Below are positions 15,142-22,679 of a stretch of DNA of 41,108 nucleotides, one piece after another. Each line of letters starts with the position of its first letter. Positions within the stretch are counted from its first letter, which is position 1. The notes beneath the pieces are model-generated. The model did not search any database. It saw only the letters and a program-made list of their open reading frames with translations, and had not been told where the DNA came from. The stretch is taken from the IMG/VR virus record IMGVR_UViG_3300025141_000239, positions 1 through 41,108 of that record; one strand, written 5' to 3'. The DNA is from a virus. The position numbers were made by a program, and so were the translations under genes.

Positions 15142-15272
15142 AATCAATGGAATTATACTGCGCAAAATGTGAGAGATACATTGCGCAAATTAGGATTATT
15201 AACGGAACATATACACACACTGATAAGTGCTATTTGTGTGAAGAATCTGAGCACTTAATAAAAAAACAATGA
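15138..15272 (+). CDS. Zinc-ribbon microprotein
   Basis: 44 residues, CAKC and CYLC 22 residues apart with a beta-like QIRIINGTYTH between. ATGA overlaps on both sides. Confidence 0.55.
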   Translation: MKSMELYCAKCERYIAQIRIINGTYTHTDKCYLCEESEHLIKKQ

Positions 15273-15688
15273 GCAATAACGAAACGAATGAAGTGCGCAA
15301 ATTGAAGGAAGCTTTTGATGAGCTAATTACTTCAGTAGATGTGCGCAGAATGAGCTGGAATACTGAGCTTTCCCTTCGTAATCGTATAGTCGAATGTTGT
15401 GATGACTCTGTGAGCGAATTATATAAATCGCATAGAGCAGAAATTACTAATGTTCAACAAGCATATACGGAGCTGGGAATCGCTATGGGTATTGAACTCG
15501 CTTTGAGGACTGCTGGAATCGACACTGAGCATATCAGTGAAGAAATAAAGCACACTAAAATAGGCCACAATGAGCGAGTAGAACAAATAAGAAATGAGCA
15601 AAAAGAACTCATCAAACTACGTCAAAAGAAAATGGATGAATTGAGCAAAAAGAATATGCTTGATTATGTCTGTGGTGAAGAGGGATAA
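15269..15688 (+). CDS. Hypothetical helical protein
   Basis: 139 residues (MSNNETNEVRKLKEAFDEL...), helices with an Ala/Gly region (YTELGIAMGIELALRTAGI) and a long charged C-terminal coiled coil. No motif recognised. Coupled to its neighbours. Confidence 0.65.
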   Translation: MSNNETNEVRKLKEAFDELITSVDVRRMSWNTELSLRNRIVECCDDSVSELYKSHRAEITNVQQAYTELGIAMGIELALRTAGIDTEHISEEIKHTKIGHNERVEQIRNEQKELIKLRQKKMDELSKKNMLDYVCGEEG

Positions 15689-15910
15689 GTGAACAGACCA
15701 AGTGATGATGAATTGCGCAGAGAGGATAAACGTAATCGAGCAGATGAAGAATATTTTTCAATGCTCGAAGAAGAAGAAACTTTCCAAACAGATGGAAAAC
15801 CAATTAGTGAGCATCAAAAGGAATGGAGAGAGCGTGGTGGTTACGTCTATAAGAACTCAAAAGGCGAAACTGTTGTGCTCGTTAATAACACTACAAAGGT
15901 GCTTAAATAG
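15689..15910 (+). CDS. Hypothetical acidic protein (GTG start)
   Basis: 73 residues, charged first half (DDELRREDKRNRADEEYF), then a small beta-like end (GGYVYKNSKGETVVLVNN). GTG immediately follows the preceding TAA. Last gene of this transcription unit before the second repeat region. Confidence 0.6.
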   Translation: MNRPSDDELRREDKRNRADEEYFSMLEEEETFQTDGKPISEHQKEWRERGGYVYKNSKGETVVLVNNTTKVLK

Positions 15911-16031
15911 AACTTAAATAATTGGCTCATTTTGATCAATTTTAGTCTGAGTAGTTAAATTTTATGACACTGCTCAAACCATTTTTTGAACTTTGAACAG
16001 TTTAGTCTAACCTATATGAACTTAAGAAAAC

Positions 16032-16129
16032 TGAGAAATGAGCCTGTGAGAAACTGAGAAATGAACTTTGAGAAACTGAGAATATGAACACGTTAATTAA
16101 TGAGAAACCGCTCAATAATTTACTGAGAA
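16032..16129 (+). repeat. Cluster of seven TGAGAAA/T repeats
   Basis: TGAGAAA at 16032, 16047, 16055, 16069 and 16101, and TGAGAAT at 16077 and 16123, in a 273-base gap without genes (15911-16183). Spacing is 8-24 bases. The core is the same as the right half of iterons A and B, so one protein may bind both regions. Several copies read CTGAGAAATGA. Confidence 0.65.
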
Positions 16130-16148
16130 TATGCTCAACTAACAACTT

Positions 16149-16162
16149 ATATACTGCGTCAC
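16149..16162 (+). promoter_or_regulatory. Promoter module TATATA-S-TGCGTCA, copy 1
   Basis: TATATACTGCGTCA begins 35 bases before the ATG at 16184. The same 14-base module, with one difference, begins 36 bases before the ATG at 21687. The first six bases form a TATA box at the right distance for a short leader. Confidence 0.6.
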
Positions 16163-16183
16163 CTTTGGTGAAACACGAACTCT

Positions 16184-17938
16184 ATGTCGAATGATGAAGA
16201 AATGAGCAAATGCAAATGTGATATATGTGCAAACGAGGTTGAAGCCGGTGAGCCGGTCTTTTCCATTAATGAGCACAATGTCCTTTGTTCAGAGTGCTAT
16301 GGAAATTTAGAAAGGTGCTCAGCTTGTGGTGACAGAACCGAGCAAGGTGATTTAGAGGTAGTGAACGATGTCAAATATTGTAACCCTTGTTTTCAAATGA
16401 TAAGAGTGTGCTATTCGTGTGATAATACAATAAACACACGGAGACACCGTTATCAGATTTATGATGGTGATTATTATTGCTCAGATTGTGCAGATGATGT
16501 GAGCGCATACGATTGTGAAAATTGCGGTGAAAATGTTTCTATAAATGAGTATTGTAATGGAGAAGGAGAGGACTATGTTAATGAATGGTTGTGCTATCCT
16601 TGTTATGAACGTAAAGGCTCAAGTGAACACATTTCTGATTACTCTTCTTTTAATATTGAAAGCTCAGTTTTAGATAAACATTATTGGCACGTTAAAGTCG
16701 ACTCTGGAGAGAGCGATAAAGCTGCGTGGGCAGCTCATTCTAATTTCTTCCATCAGTTCTATAGATGGTGCGCAGATGAATACGACCACAACGACTTTTT
16801 ATTGCGTAAAGGTGCGCTTGGTTATGGAAAATATGGTTGGTTCAAAACAACTGCTGAAATTAGCACAAGTGTAAATGAACAGTTCTGCGACTTTCTTTCA
16901 GCTTTAATCAGGGATGAAGATTTATTTACATCGCACAAACGATACGGACAAGTCCAAGCGTTTGCAGAAGCTTTCCAAAAGCATACAGTTTTCCAAATAA
17001 CGAACGATGATTGGCCTATTAAAGATAAAGAAAGAATGTGGAAGTATCCGCTCGATGATAATGGAAAAGCATTGAGCTTTTATGTTGATTATGTAGCGCG
17101 TGATGAATTAATAAAGTGTGTGTCAGAACGTAAAATGCCTGATGGCTCAGCTCTTATTAAAAAGATGAGCAAATTGATCAGAGCTAATCGGGACTTAATA
17201 TGGGAACGCTATTCGCGCTATCTTAATACTTGGAATGAGTATAAAACAAACTCAATTACGCTCAAAGTGCCTATGAGCATAGGTTTTGATGCAGGTGTTC
17301 ACCAAAAGGTGATTGATTTTAACGGTGCTGTCGGTGCGTGTCAGAACGAAGAATATAGAGAAACGCTCGGATTCAATCACATTTCTATGGCTGTTAACCC
17401 ACATTTATATTTACTATTTTATGACCCTAAAAATGAGCGAAAAATCATCGGGCGAAGTGTCATTCGTTTATGGTATAAGCGCTCAGAAAGAACGGGGCTT
17501 GATAAGTCTACTCTTTATGTAATGCCGAGCAGATTATATTTAAGTAATTTTACACACGCTAAAAATGATTTTTATGTAGCAATGTTTAAAGGATTGAACG
17601 AATGGTTGCCAAAGATTAAGCGGTCTTTGGAGGTTGATGAAGCGATACTTTGTGCCTATAAGCGCACACGCCACGACAGTCTGAGCATTTATGAATATTT
17701 AAAACAAGCTAATAATAAATCTATTACTTTTGCGAATACTACAAATGATGATGCTCGGTTAGCATCTGATTGGTATTATCCAATTTGGAAAGAAAAACCG
17801 AACGAAGAAGCTACTTGGGCTTATTACGCTGATGAACATCAAAGTGAGCAATTCGCTCGCTGTGAAAGAAGCGCAGGTAGTAATTATGCTATGCGCGAAA
17901 CTTATAACGGACAATTAACCTATATAGGAGTAAACTGA
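16184..17938 (+). CDS. Large protein with LIM-like zinc modules at its N-terminus
   Basis: 584 residues. The first 145 contain repeated CxxC pairs (CDIC, CSEC, CSAC, CNPC, CYSC, CSDC, CENC, CYPC), spaced as tandem LIM or double-zinc-ribbon modules. The remaining 440 residues are rich in Tyr and Trp with no Walker, nuclease or transferase motif that I can name; notable stretches are GALGYGKYGWFKTTAEI and LYLLFYDPKNERKIIGRSVIRLWY. Possibly a scaffold that binds host proteins or nucleic acid. It opens a new transcription unit with its own promoter module and is followed directly by the peptidase gene. Confidence 0.75.
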   Translation: MSNDEEMSKCKCDICANEVEAGEPVFSINEHNVLCSECYGNLERCSACGDRTEQGDLEVVNDVKYCNPCFQMIRVCYSCDNTINTRRHRYQIYDGDYYCSDCADDVSAYDCENCGENVSINEYCNGEGEDYVNEWLCYPCYERKGSSEHISDYSSFNIESSVLDKHYWHVKVDSGESDKAAWAAHSNFFHQFYRWCADEYDHNDFLLRKGALGYGKYGWFKTTAEISTSVNEQFCDFLSALIRDEDLFTSHKRYGQVQAFAEAFQKHTVFQITNDDWPIKDKERMWKYPLDDNGKALSFYVDYVARDELIKCVSERKMPDGSALIKKMSKLIRANRDLIWERYSRYLNTWNEYKTNSITLKVPMSIGFDAGVHQKVIDFNGAVGACQNEEYRETLGFNHISMAVNPHLYLLFYDPKNERKIIGRSVIRLWYKRSERTGLDKSTLYVMPSRLYLSNFTHAKNDFYVAMFKGLNEWLPKIKRSLEVDEAILCAYKRTRHDSLSIYEYLKQANNKSITFANTTNDDARLASDWYYPIWKEKPNEEATWAYYADEHQSEQFARCERSAGSNYAMRETYNGQLTYIGVN

Positions 17939-19264
17939 ATGACAGAAGAAAAAGAAATAATAGTGGTAAGCGAGGAAACTCCAAGTGAGTCAATCGAAAT
18001 GCCCCAAATGCCCGAAAGTCGTATAACTGATGTGAGCAAAATGAAAACAGATGAGCGCGGTGTAGCCCTACTCAAAGAGATGTATGAAATATTCTCTCCG
18101 AGCGGTGCTGAACACGGAATGGTTGTCTATGTGAGTAATTGGCTTATAGCAAACGGCATAACCCCAAAGATTGATAGCGCAGGAAATATATATGCGCAAA
18201 ACAAAATCAGGGGTTCAAAACGAATTATCGTCAATGCTCATATGGATACTGTTGCAAGTAAACCAGCAAACATTCAAGTATCGCATATAAAGAAAGATGT
18301 GATAGTGAGTAGCACAAATAGTCAAGTTATCGGTGCTGATGATAAAAACGGGATATGGAGTATTTTACGCTTGCTCACTGATAAAGAAGTAGATACGCCA
18401 TTAACAGCATTGTTCTGCGTAGCAGAAGAAACAGGTTGTAATGGCTCAGAATATGCGATGGAACACCACGCAGATTATTTTGAAGATTGTGTCTTTAATA
18501 TTACTATTGATAGGCGCGGTGACACTGATATTATTATAGAGAATTGTGATATTACATTGTGCTCAAAAGAAATGCAAACGCAATTAGATGAATGGGGTAA
18601 ACCATTTGGGCTCAGAACCACACAAGGTTCAATAAGCGATGTGTCAAACATTGTTGAGCACTTAAAAATCAATGGTATTAACCTATTTGCAGGTTATCAC
18701 GGTGCTCACACAGGAAGTGAATACACTTCTATGCGTGAACTGCTCAAATCATATGCTTTCCAAAAGTATTTACTGCCTGAATTGCATAAGCACTTTATGT
18801 TAAATCCAGATAGTGTATTATTTGAAGATTTCCAACGCTTAGGTGCTTATTCTGCTTATGGACATTATGATATCCGCTCTTATGGTGGAGTAACAACATA
18901 CTATCCGGCCTCACAAAGAAAGAGCTTTTCAGCACTCGATGAAATGGACATTGTAGAGAAGTTCGAAGAAGTGATAGATGATATAGATTTAAAGAGCAAT
19001 AACGATTTACTATATCGTGACTTGATTGACGCTGACTATGAGCTATCATCTAGTAAGAAATCACTCAAAATAATGAATGGGTGGGTGCTACTACCGGAAG
19101 CTATGGCAAAGCTCGAATATTATTTCACTGTTGGCTCAAATGAAAACTTTGATGGGATAATATCTCTCAAAGAAATTGAGCATTATATAAAAACCAATAA
19201 GGATGATGATAAACCAAAATACACCGGTATTGATAATTATGATAGCGAATGGGAAAACTTTTAA
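17939..19264 (+). CDS. M20-like metallopeptidase with C-terminal extension
   Basis: 441 residues. All the metal-centre motifs of the M20/PepT family are in order: NAHMDTV (H101, D103), GADDKNG (D134, bridging), AEETGCNGSE (E163-E164), IDRRGDTD (D191) and GYHGAHTGSE (H257). A dinuclear zinc aminopeptidase, tripeptidase or carboxypeptidase is therefore expected to be active. About 140 C-terminal residues (after about 300) are extra and unrecognised. ATG follows the preceding stop directly, so it is co-expressed with the zinc-module protein. GAGC-word bias matches the neighbours, so it is not a very recent arrival. Confidence 0.85.
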   Translation: MTEEKEIIVVSEETPSESIEMPQMPESRITDVSKMKTDERGVALLKEMYEIFSPSGAEHGMVVYVSNWLIANGITPKIDSAGNIYAQNKIRGSKRIIVNAHMDTVASKPANIQVSHIKKDVIVSSTNSQVIGADDKNGIWSILRLLTDKEVDTPLTALFCVAEETGCNGSEYAMEHHADYFEDCVFNITIDRRGDTDIIIENCDITLCSKEMQTQLDEWGKPFGLRTTQGSISDVSNIVEHLKINGINLFAGYHGAHTGSEYTSMRELLKSYAFQKYLLPELHKHFMLNPDSVLFEDFQRLGAYSAYGHYDIRSYGGVTTYYPASQRKSFSALDEMDIVEKFEEVIDDIDLKSNNDLLYRDLIDADYELSSSKKSLKIMNGWVLLPEAMAKLEYYFTVGSNENFDGIISLKEIEHYIKTNKDDDKPKYTGIDNYDSEWENF

Positions 19265-19295
19265 GTGAATAAATTGATCGATGGAGATATGAGCA

Positions 19296-19640
19296 GTGGC
19301 GCGTAAAAATAACGAATACTTGGTATGCCCAGATTGCTCAAATCGTAATTGCCTTAGTAAGCGGAGAGAATCTCAAGGACAAGGAGTTTATTATTGTTCA
19401 ATTTGTCAGATAGAATATTTTGACTATGAGATAAAGAGAGAAACCTATGAGCTCGCTAAGTTTAAAGACTCTAAGAGCGGTGAAGTAAAATGGGTTCACT
19501 ATAATGAAGATAGACGCATTCGTGACTTAATGGCGAAAAATGCGATGAAAGGAACACGAAATAATAAGAGCGAAAAGAAGAAGAAGCCCAAGCTCACCCG
19601 GAGAGAGGCTTCTTTGCTCAGGAGATTGAGAAAAGAATGA
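19296..19640 (+). CDS. Zinc-ribbon protein with basic tail (GTG start)
   Basis: 114 residues: CPDCSNRNCLSKRR and CSIC form a ribbon resembling transcription-associated or primase zinc ribbons, followed by a long Lys/Arg-rich tail (KSEKKKKPKLTRREASLLRRL). Likely to bind nucleic acid. GTG chosen because the first Cys pair lies only 11 residues in; no in-frame ATG precedes. Confidence 0.6.
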   Translation: MARKNNEYLVCPDCSNRNCLSKRRESQGQGVYYCSICQIEYFDYEIKRETYELAKFKDSKSGEVKWVHYNEDRRIRDLMAKNAMKGTRNNKSEKKKKPKLTRREASLLRRLRKE

Positions 19641-20671
19641 CGCAGATAATAATTTATGATGAGAGCGAAATGAATGCTCTAATAAAACAAAGAAATCACC
19701 CTCAAAGTGAGTTTAGGATGGAGCCACCGAGATATAACAGATTGCTCAATGAGATTTATGCTCATCCTGCTTCACAAAGTATGAATGGTGAGCACACTAA
19801 TGTAGTGACTTTTTTAGCACACTTTCCTTTAAATAAAAGTCCATTTGTAAAGAGAATACAACGCTCTGAGGCACACGGCAATAGTGAATGGAAAGATGTT
19901 ATTGAAAAAGCACTAATAAAAATATATCAATTTTACTCAAATAAAACTATTTCGGGGGATTTATTGATTCATAAAACTCATAGCACTGCTCGATTTGAAC
20001 TTGAGCAATGGCCTATTGTGCGTAAGCGCAGAACAAAATATGAAGCTTGGTTTATAACCGGAATGACACAATGGATAGATGATTTATTGACTTTTGTGCA
20101 AAAGCCAACTACTCGAGAAGCCTTAGGAAATTGGAGTTATGAGCGCAAAACAGATTGGTTATTAACACACTCAAAGATGACAAAGGGAATGCTCAAACAT
20201 TATCGCGGAACAAACGCAACTAATATGCTATTTAAACGAGCATATTGGGTATGGGCCATTCGTAGATATCATAATACAATTCTTTGGAGCGAAATAATTT
20301 GGAACGGTGTGCCTAGAGCTGGCGTTGCTGTATATATCAATGGGCGAGCTTATTGTGTGCAGTATGGAAAAGAAATGGTAGACTTTAAGGTTTATCAAAG
20401 AGCGAACAGATACAATGCTCAGGAGGTTGGCCTTCCGTTTGCTCCCTATGTTTGTAAAAGTGAGCACCATAAAGACCCTGATTTTATCAGTAGATTTGTG
20501 TGGTGGCGACACAATAGAAATGCTGGTCGAGCAAATGATGTAGATTGTGACCCAGCAGATATGTGGCCGGAAGAATCAGCACCTGATTTTTTCCCTGAAG
20601 TTACCATCAGAAATGCTATACGAGACTATAGAGAAGCAGCCTACGATGACGATGAGGATGAAGAACGATGA
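19637..20671 (+). CDS. Hypothetical Trp-rich protein
   Basis: 344 residues, unusually rich in Trp, Tyr, His and Arg, with an acidic tail (DDDEDEER). Segments such as AWFITGMTQWIDDLL and FKRAYWVWAIRRYHN recur in pattern but not in exact sequence. No motif recognised. Coupled by ATGA overlaps to both neighbours. Confidence 0.65.
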   Translation: MTQIIIYDESEMNALIKQRNHPQSEFRMEPPRYNRLLNEIYAHPASQSMNGEHTNVVTFLAHFPLNKSPFVKRIQRSEAHGNSEWKDVIEKALIKIYQFYSNKTISGDLLIHKTHSTARFELEQWPIVRKRRTKYEAWFITGMTQWIDDLLTFVQKPTTREALGNWSYERKTDWLLTHSKMTKGMLKHYRGTNATNMLFKRAYWVWAIRRYHNTILWSEIIWNGVPRAGVAVYINGRAYCVQYGKEMVDFKVYQRANRYNAQEVGLPFAPYVCKSEHHKDPDFISRFVWWRHNRNAGRANDVDCDPADMWPEESAPDFFPEVTIRNAIRDYREAAYDDDEDEER

Positions 20672-20898
20672 GCAAAGAAAAAGATACTATTGAGCATCAT
20701 ATTGATAGTTTACTAATGGCTATGATTATATCAGACTTGTTTGATGATGAGATTCTGAGCGATAATATGAAAGATAAAGAGATTATAGGATTATCATTTA
20801 AAGAGAATGAACGTGGAGAAGAAATTGAGCCAATATTTTACGATGAAACGCTCATCGACCCACCGAGAAAAAGTGACAAATTGGAGAATGAGAAATGA
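20668..20898 (+). CDS. Hypothetical acidic protein
   Basis: 76 residues, MSKEKDTIEHHIDSLLMAM..., acidic and helical. Overlaps both neighbours by 4 bases. Acidic small proteins of viruses often mimic DNA, but nothing specific supports that here. Confidence 0.6.
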   Translation: MSKEKDTIEHHIDSLLMAMIISDLFDDEILSDNMKDKEIIGLSFKENERGEEIEPIFYDETLIDPPRKSDKLENEK

Positions 20899-21035
20899 AC
20901 GAAGAAAATGAGATATGGGATAAATGGGATGAGATTGAATATGGACTATATGCAATCGCATCTGAGGCAACAACGCTGTTAAAACAGCTCAATGAGCTTA
21001 GAACAACAATGGAGAAAGAATATGAGCAGAAGTGA
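20895..21035 (+). CDS. Small coiled-coil protein
   Basis: 46 residues, one long helix (LYAIASEATTLLKQLNELR). Overlaps the preceding stop by 4 bases and the next start by 14 bases. Confidence 0.55.
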   Translation: MNEENEIWDKWDEIEYGLYAIASEATTLLKQLNELRTTMEKEYEQK

Positions 21036-21249
21036 GAAAGATTTTGGCGCACCTTACTTTCATTGTAAAGAACGAAAGATAGAAGGTGAAGTGTTCACAA
21101 CTACTTGGTATGCTATGAATAAGCCAGCTGCCGAGAAGCGAGCATATAATTTGCGTAGAAATGGTTGGTATGCACGAGTTATACTTGCCTATATAAACAA
21201 CGGTTATGAGCGTTATGAGGTTTGGTATAGAAGGAAAAAGAATGATTAG
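21022..21249 (+). CDS. Hypothetical basic protein
   Basis: 75 residues from ATGAGC: YFHCKERKIEGEVFTTTWYA, then ARVILAYINNGYERYEVWYRRKK; looks like a small beta barrel with a basic end. Unknown. Confidence 0.6.
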   Translation: MSRSEKDFGAPYFHCKERKIEGEVFTTTWYAMNKPAAEKRAYNLRRNGWYARVILAYINNGYERYEVWYRRKKND

Positions 21250-21451
21250 TTTAGATTTAAGGGGATTGCCCGTAGAGTGTGGTTCGATTTTGGTTCAGTC
21301 GATAAAAAGTTGCGGTATGATGAGCGACCACTGCAGAATTCATTGCGCAATCCCCCAATTTGATCTGCTCAATAAAATAAACAAGGTTTCACCTAAGAAA
21401 TCTACCGGGACCCGGTCTTGTTTGAAAAATCGAGCATATATATATTTATGA
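21242..21451 (+). CDS. Small Cys protein, N-terminal homologue of the 22082 gene
   Basis: 69 residues (MISLDLRGLPVECGSIL...). Its C-terminal KINKVSPKKSTGTRS is similar, also at DNA level, to the N-terminus of the 22082-22366 product (KIKAVSPIKSEASRS). Overlaps the next ATG by 4 bases. Confidence 0.45.
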   Translation: MISLDLRGLPVECGSILVQSIKSCGMMSDHCRIHCAIPQFDLLNKINKVSPKKSTGTRSCLKNRAYIYL

Positions 21452-21657
21452 GAAAATACAAAAACGGAACAATATGTAAGTGCGGTCCACCTAAGGCTGC
21501 AGGTGCCTATTTAAACTGGAATTGGTGCTCAATATGTAGCTCCATATATGAGAAAGAGATAACGCGCTGTTTAAAATGCAATCAAATGCTAAGATTTAAG
21601 GCACACGGAAATAGCAGATGGAACAAATGGAAACCGCTCAACGATGAGTATATATAG
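21448..21657 (+). CDS. Zinc-ribbon protein, C-terminal homologue of the 22082 gene
   Basis: 69 residues (MRKYKNGTICKCGPPKAAGAYL...). NWCSIC and CLKC form a ribbon. Aligns with residues 30-85 of the 22082-22366 product (ENG...GPxK..GxY..WNWCxxC....W/R.C..C). Together with 21242-21451 it represents a split version of that gene. Confidence 0.65.
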   Translation: MRKYKNGTICKCGPPKAAGAYLNWNWCSICSSIYEKEITRCLKCNQMLRFKAHGNSRWNKWKPLNDEYI

Positions 21658-21664
21658 TGCGTCA
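21651..21664 (+). promoter_or_regulatory. Promoter module TATATA-S-TGCGTCA, copy 2
   Basis: TATATAGTGCGTCA, followed by a CCTTAGG block that resembles CCTTTGG at copy 1. Begins 36 bases before ATG 21687. Likely drives the small gene, tRNA and RNA that follow. Confidence 0.6.
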
Positions 21665-21686
21665 GCCTTAGGAAAAAGCCGATAGT

Positions 21687-21821
21687 ATGAATGATAAAAA
21701 TAATGTGAGCAATGAGATTTGCGCACGCGCAGACATTGGGGATGAATGTATGTGTGAAGAATGTATAAATGATATAGCTGGTAATGTTGCGGCTATGGGA
21801 GCAGATGAGTTTGAGCAATAA
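21687..21821 (+). CDS. Small acidic Cys protein
   Basis: 44 residues (MNDKNNVSNEICARADIGD...), with CMCEEC, and ends 8 bases before the tRNA. First gene behind the second promoter module, so the tRNA is probably released from a message that also carries this frame. Confidence 0.5.
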   Translation: MNDKNNVSNEICARADIGDECMCEECINDIAGNVAAMGADEFEQ

Positions 21822-21829
21822 GAGTATGA

Positions 21830-21907
21830 GCTTTTGTGGTGTAGTCCGGTCCATCATTCCACCACCTCGCGGTGGAGACATAGGTTCAAATCCTATCAAA
21901 AGCACCA
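21830..21907 (+). tRNA. tRNA-Glu (anticodon CTC) with encoded CCA
   Basis: All arms fold: acceptor GCTTTTG/CAAAAGC, D arm with AGTCCGGTCCA loop, anticodon stem CCACC/GGTGG, four-base variable loop, T arm ATAGG-TTCAAAT-CCTAT, then discriminator A and CCA. D and T arm sequences match archaeal tRNA-Glu. The 7-base anticodon loop ACCTCGC gives CTC, reading GAG, but has C at position 33 where T is almost universal. Expected function is decoding GAG in the virus, whose accessory region is rich in GAG. Confidence 0.85.
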
Positions 21908-21936
21908 TACTTTTATTGGAGGTTTAGTTTAAGCAA

Positions 21937-22056
21937 GTGGAAAGGGAAGTAGCAGCTCACAATCGTTTGTCCGAATGTTTGTTTTTGTTTGCTCCTTTAA
22001 GAAGTGATGGGTTTGTTGGTTCATTCCCTCTATTTCTGAGCGGTTACTTCCCCCAC
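21937..22056 (+). ncRNA. Candidate structured RNA downstream of the tRNA
   Basis: A long closing helix: GTGG/CCAC, an AAA bulge, then GGGAAGTAGC/GTTACTTCCC (10 pairs, one G-U), one A-G mismatch, then GCTCA/TGAGC. The two arms enclose about 77 bases with a possible GAATG/CATTC inner stem. No coding frame covers the region (21908-22081). The helix of about 19 pairs separated by 77 bases is unlikely by chance. Family unknown. Confidence 0.55.
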
Positions 22057-22081
22057 AAATGTTTAATTTTATATAAGCAAG

Positions 22082-22366
22082 ATGTTTAAAAAAATAAAGG
22101 CTGTTTCACCTATAAAATCTGAAGCGTCGAGATCATTGGAGAAAATCGAACAAATGAATAAGAAATTTACAGGCTATGAGAATGGCGAAAAAAGTAGCAT
22201 AGGGCCATCAAAAGAATATGGTGGTTATAGTATATGGAATTGGTGTGGTAAATGCACTGCTGTATGGGACAAAAACCATTGGAGATGTGAGCTATGTGGT
22301 AGTAAATTACGAGCTAAATCACGCTATATAAGTAGGAGAAAAAGAGAGAAAAAAAGTGAGCTATGA
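22082..22366 (+). CDS. Zinc-ribbon protein (fused form of the 21.2-21.7 kb pair)
   Basis: 94 residues: N-terminal VSPIKSEASRS region, then GYSIWNWCGKC and CELC ribbon, then a very basic tail (RYISRRKREKKSEL). Joins in one frame the segments that are split between 21242-21451 and 21448-21657. A TATA-like TTTTATATAA ends 6 bases upstream, too close to serve this ATG, so an internal Met at residue 25 is possible. Confidence 0.6.
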   Translation: MFKKIKAVSPIKSEASRSLEKIEQMNKKFTGYENGEKSSIGPSKEYGGYSIWNWCGKCTAVWDKNHWRCELCGSKLRAKSRYISRRKREKKSEL

Positions 22367-22530
22367 TAGATAATAAGTGTGACAAATGTGAAAATGAAGT
22401 AAGCACAGCTATGGGAATTCAATTGCTCGATAAAAAACTATGTGAAAAATGTCGTCAATATGAACTTTATAAATTTGCATCTGGGTGTTCACTAAATTCA
22501 GAGTGTATGTGTGTGAGGTGTTTAGGATGA
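22363..22530 (+). CDS. Cys-rich microprotein
   Basis: 55 residues with three or four cysteine pairs: CDKC, CEKC, C...CMCVRC. Likely two zinc sites. ATGA overlaps at both ends. Confidence 0.6.
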   Translation: MIDNKCDKCENEVSTAMGIQLLDKKLCEKCRQYELYKFASGCSLNSECMCVRCLG

Positions 22531-22679
22531 GCACAGAGAGAAAATGTTATCAGTGTAAAAAACGAAAGGTTTATAAACTAGACATATACTGTGCTCAGTG
22601 TCTATGGGACACACATTACAGTAGAAATTGGTATTGGAAAGACGATAAAATATTATATGATAGGAGCAGAAAAATATGA
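22527..22679 (+). CDS. Zinc-ribbon microprotein
   Basis: 50 residues (MSTERKCYQCKKRKVY...CAQC), then an aromatic/basic tail (WDTHYSRNWYWKDD). Starts ATGAGC inside the previous stop codon. Confidence 0.6.
   Translation: MSTERKCYQCKKRKVYKLDIYCAQCLWDTHYSRNWYWKDDKILYDRSRKI

Noticed and set aside
16032-16129. Tandem satellite repeat
   Set aside because: Only the 7-base core recurs and spacing is irregular (8-24 bases), which fits protein-binding sites rather than a satellite.
19872-21620. Shared AHGNS-x-W phrase between the 19637 and 21448 products
   Set aside because: Only about ten residues and the surrounding sequences are unrelated; probably chance or a tiny duplication.
21830-21907. tRNA as integration (att) site
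   Set aside because: No integrase gene and no repeated tRNA 3' end are visible in the window; the tRNA is whole.
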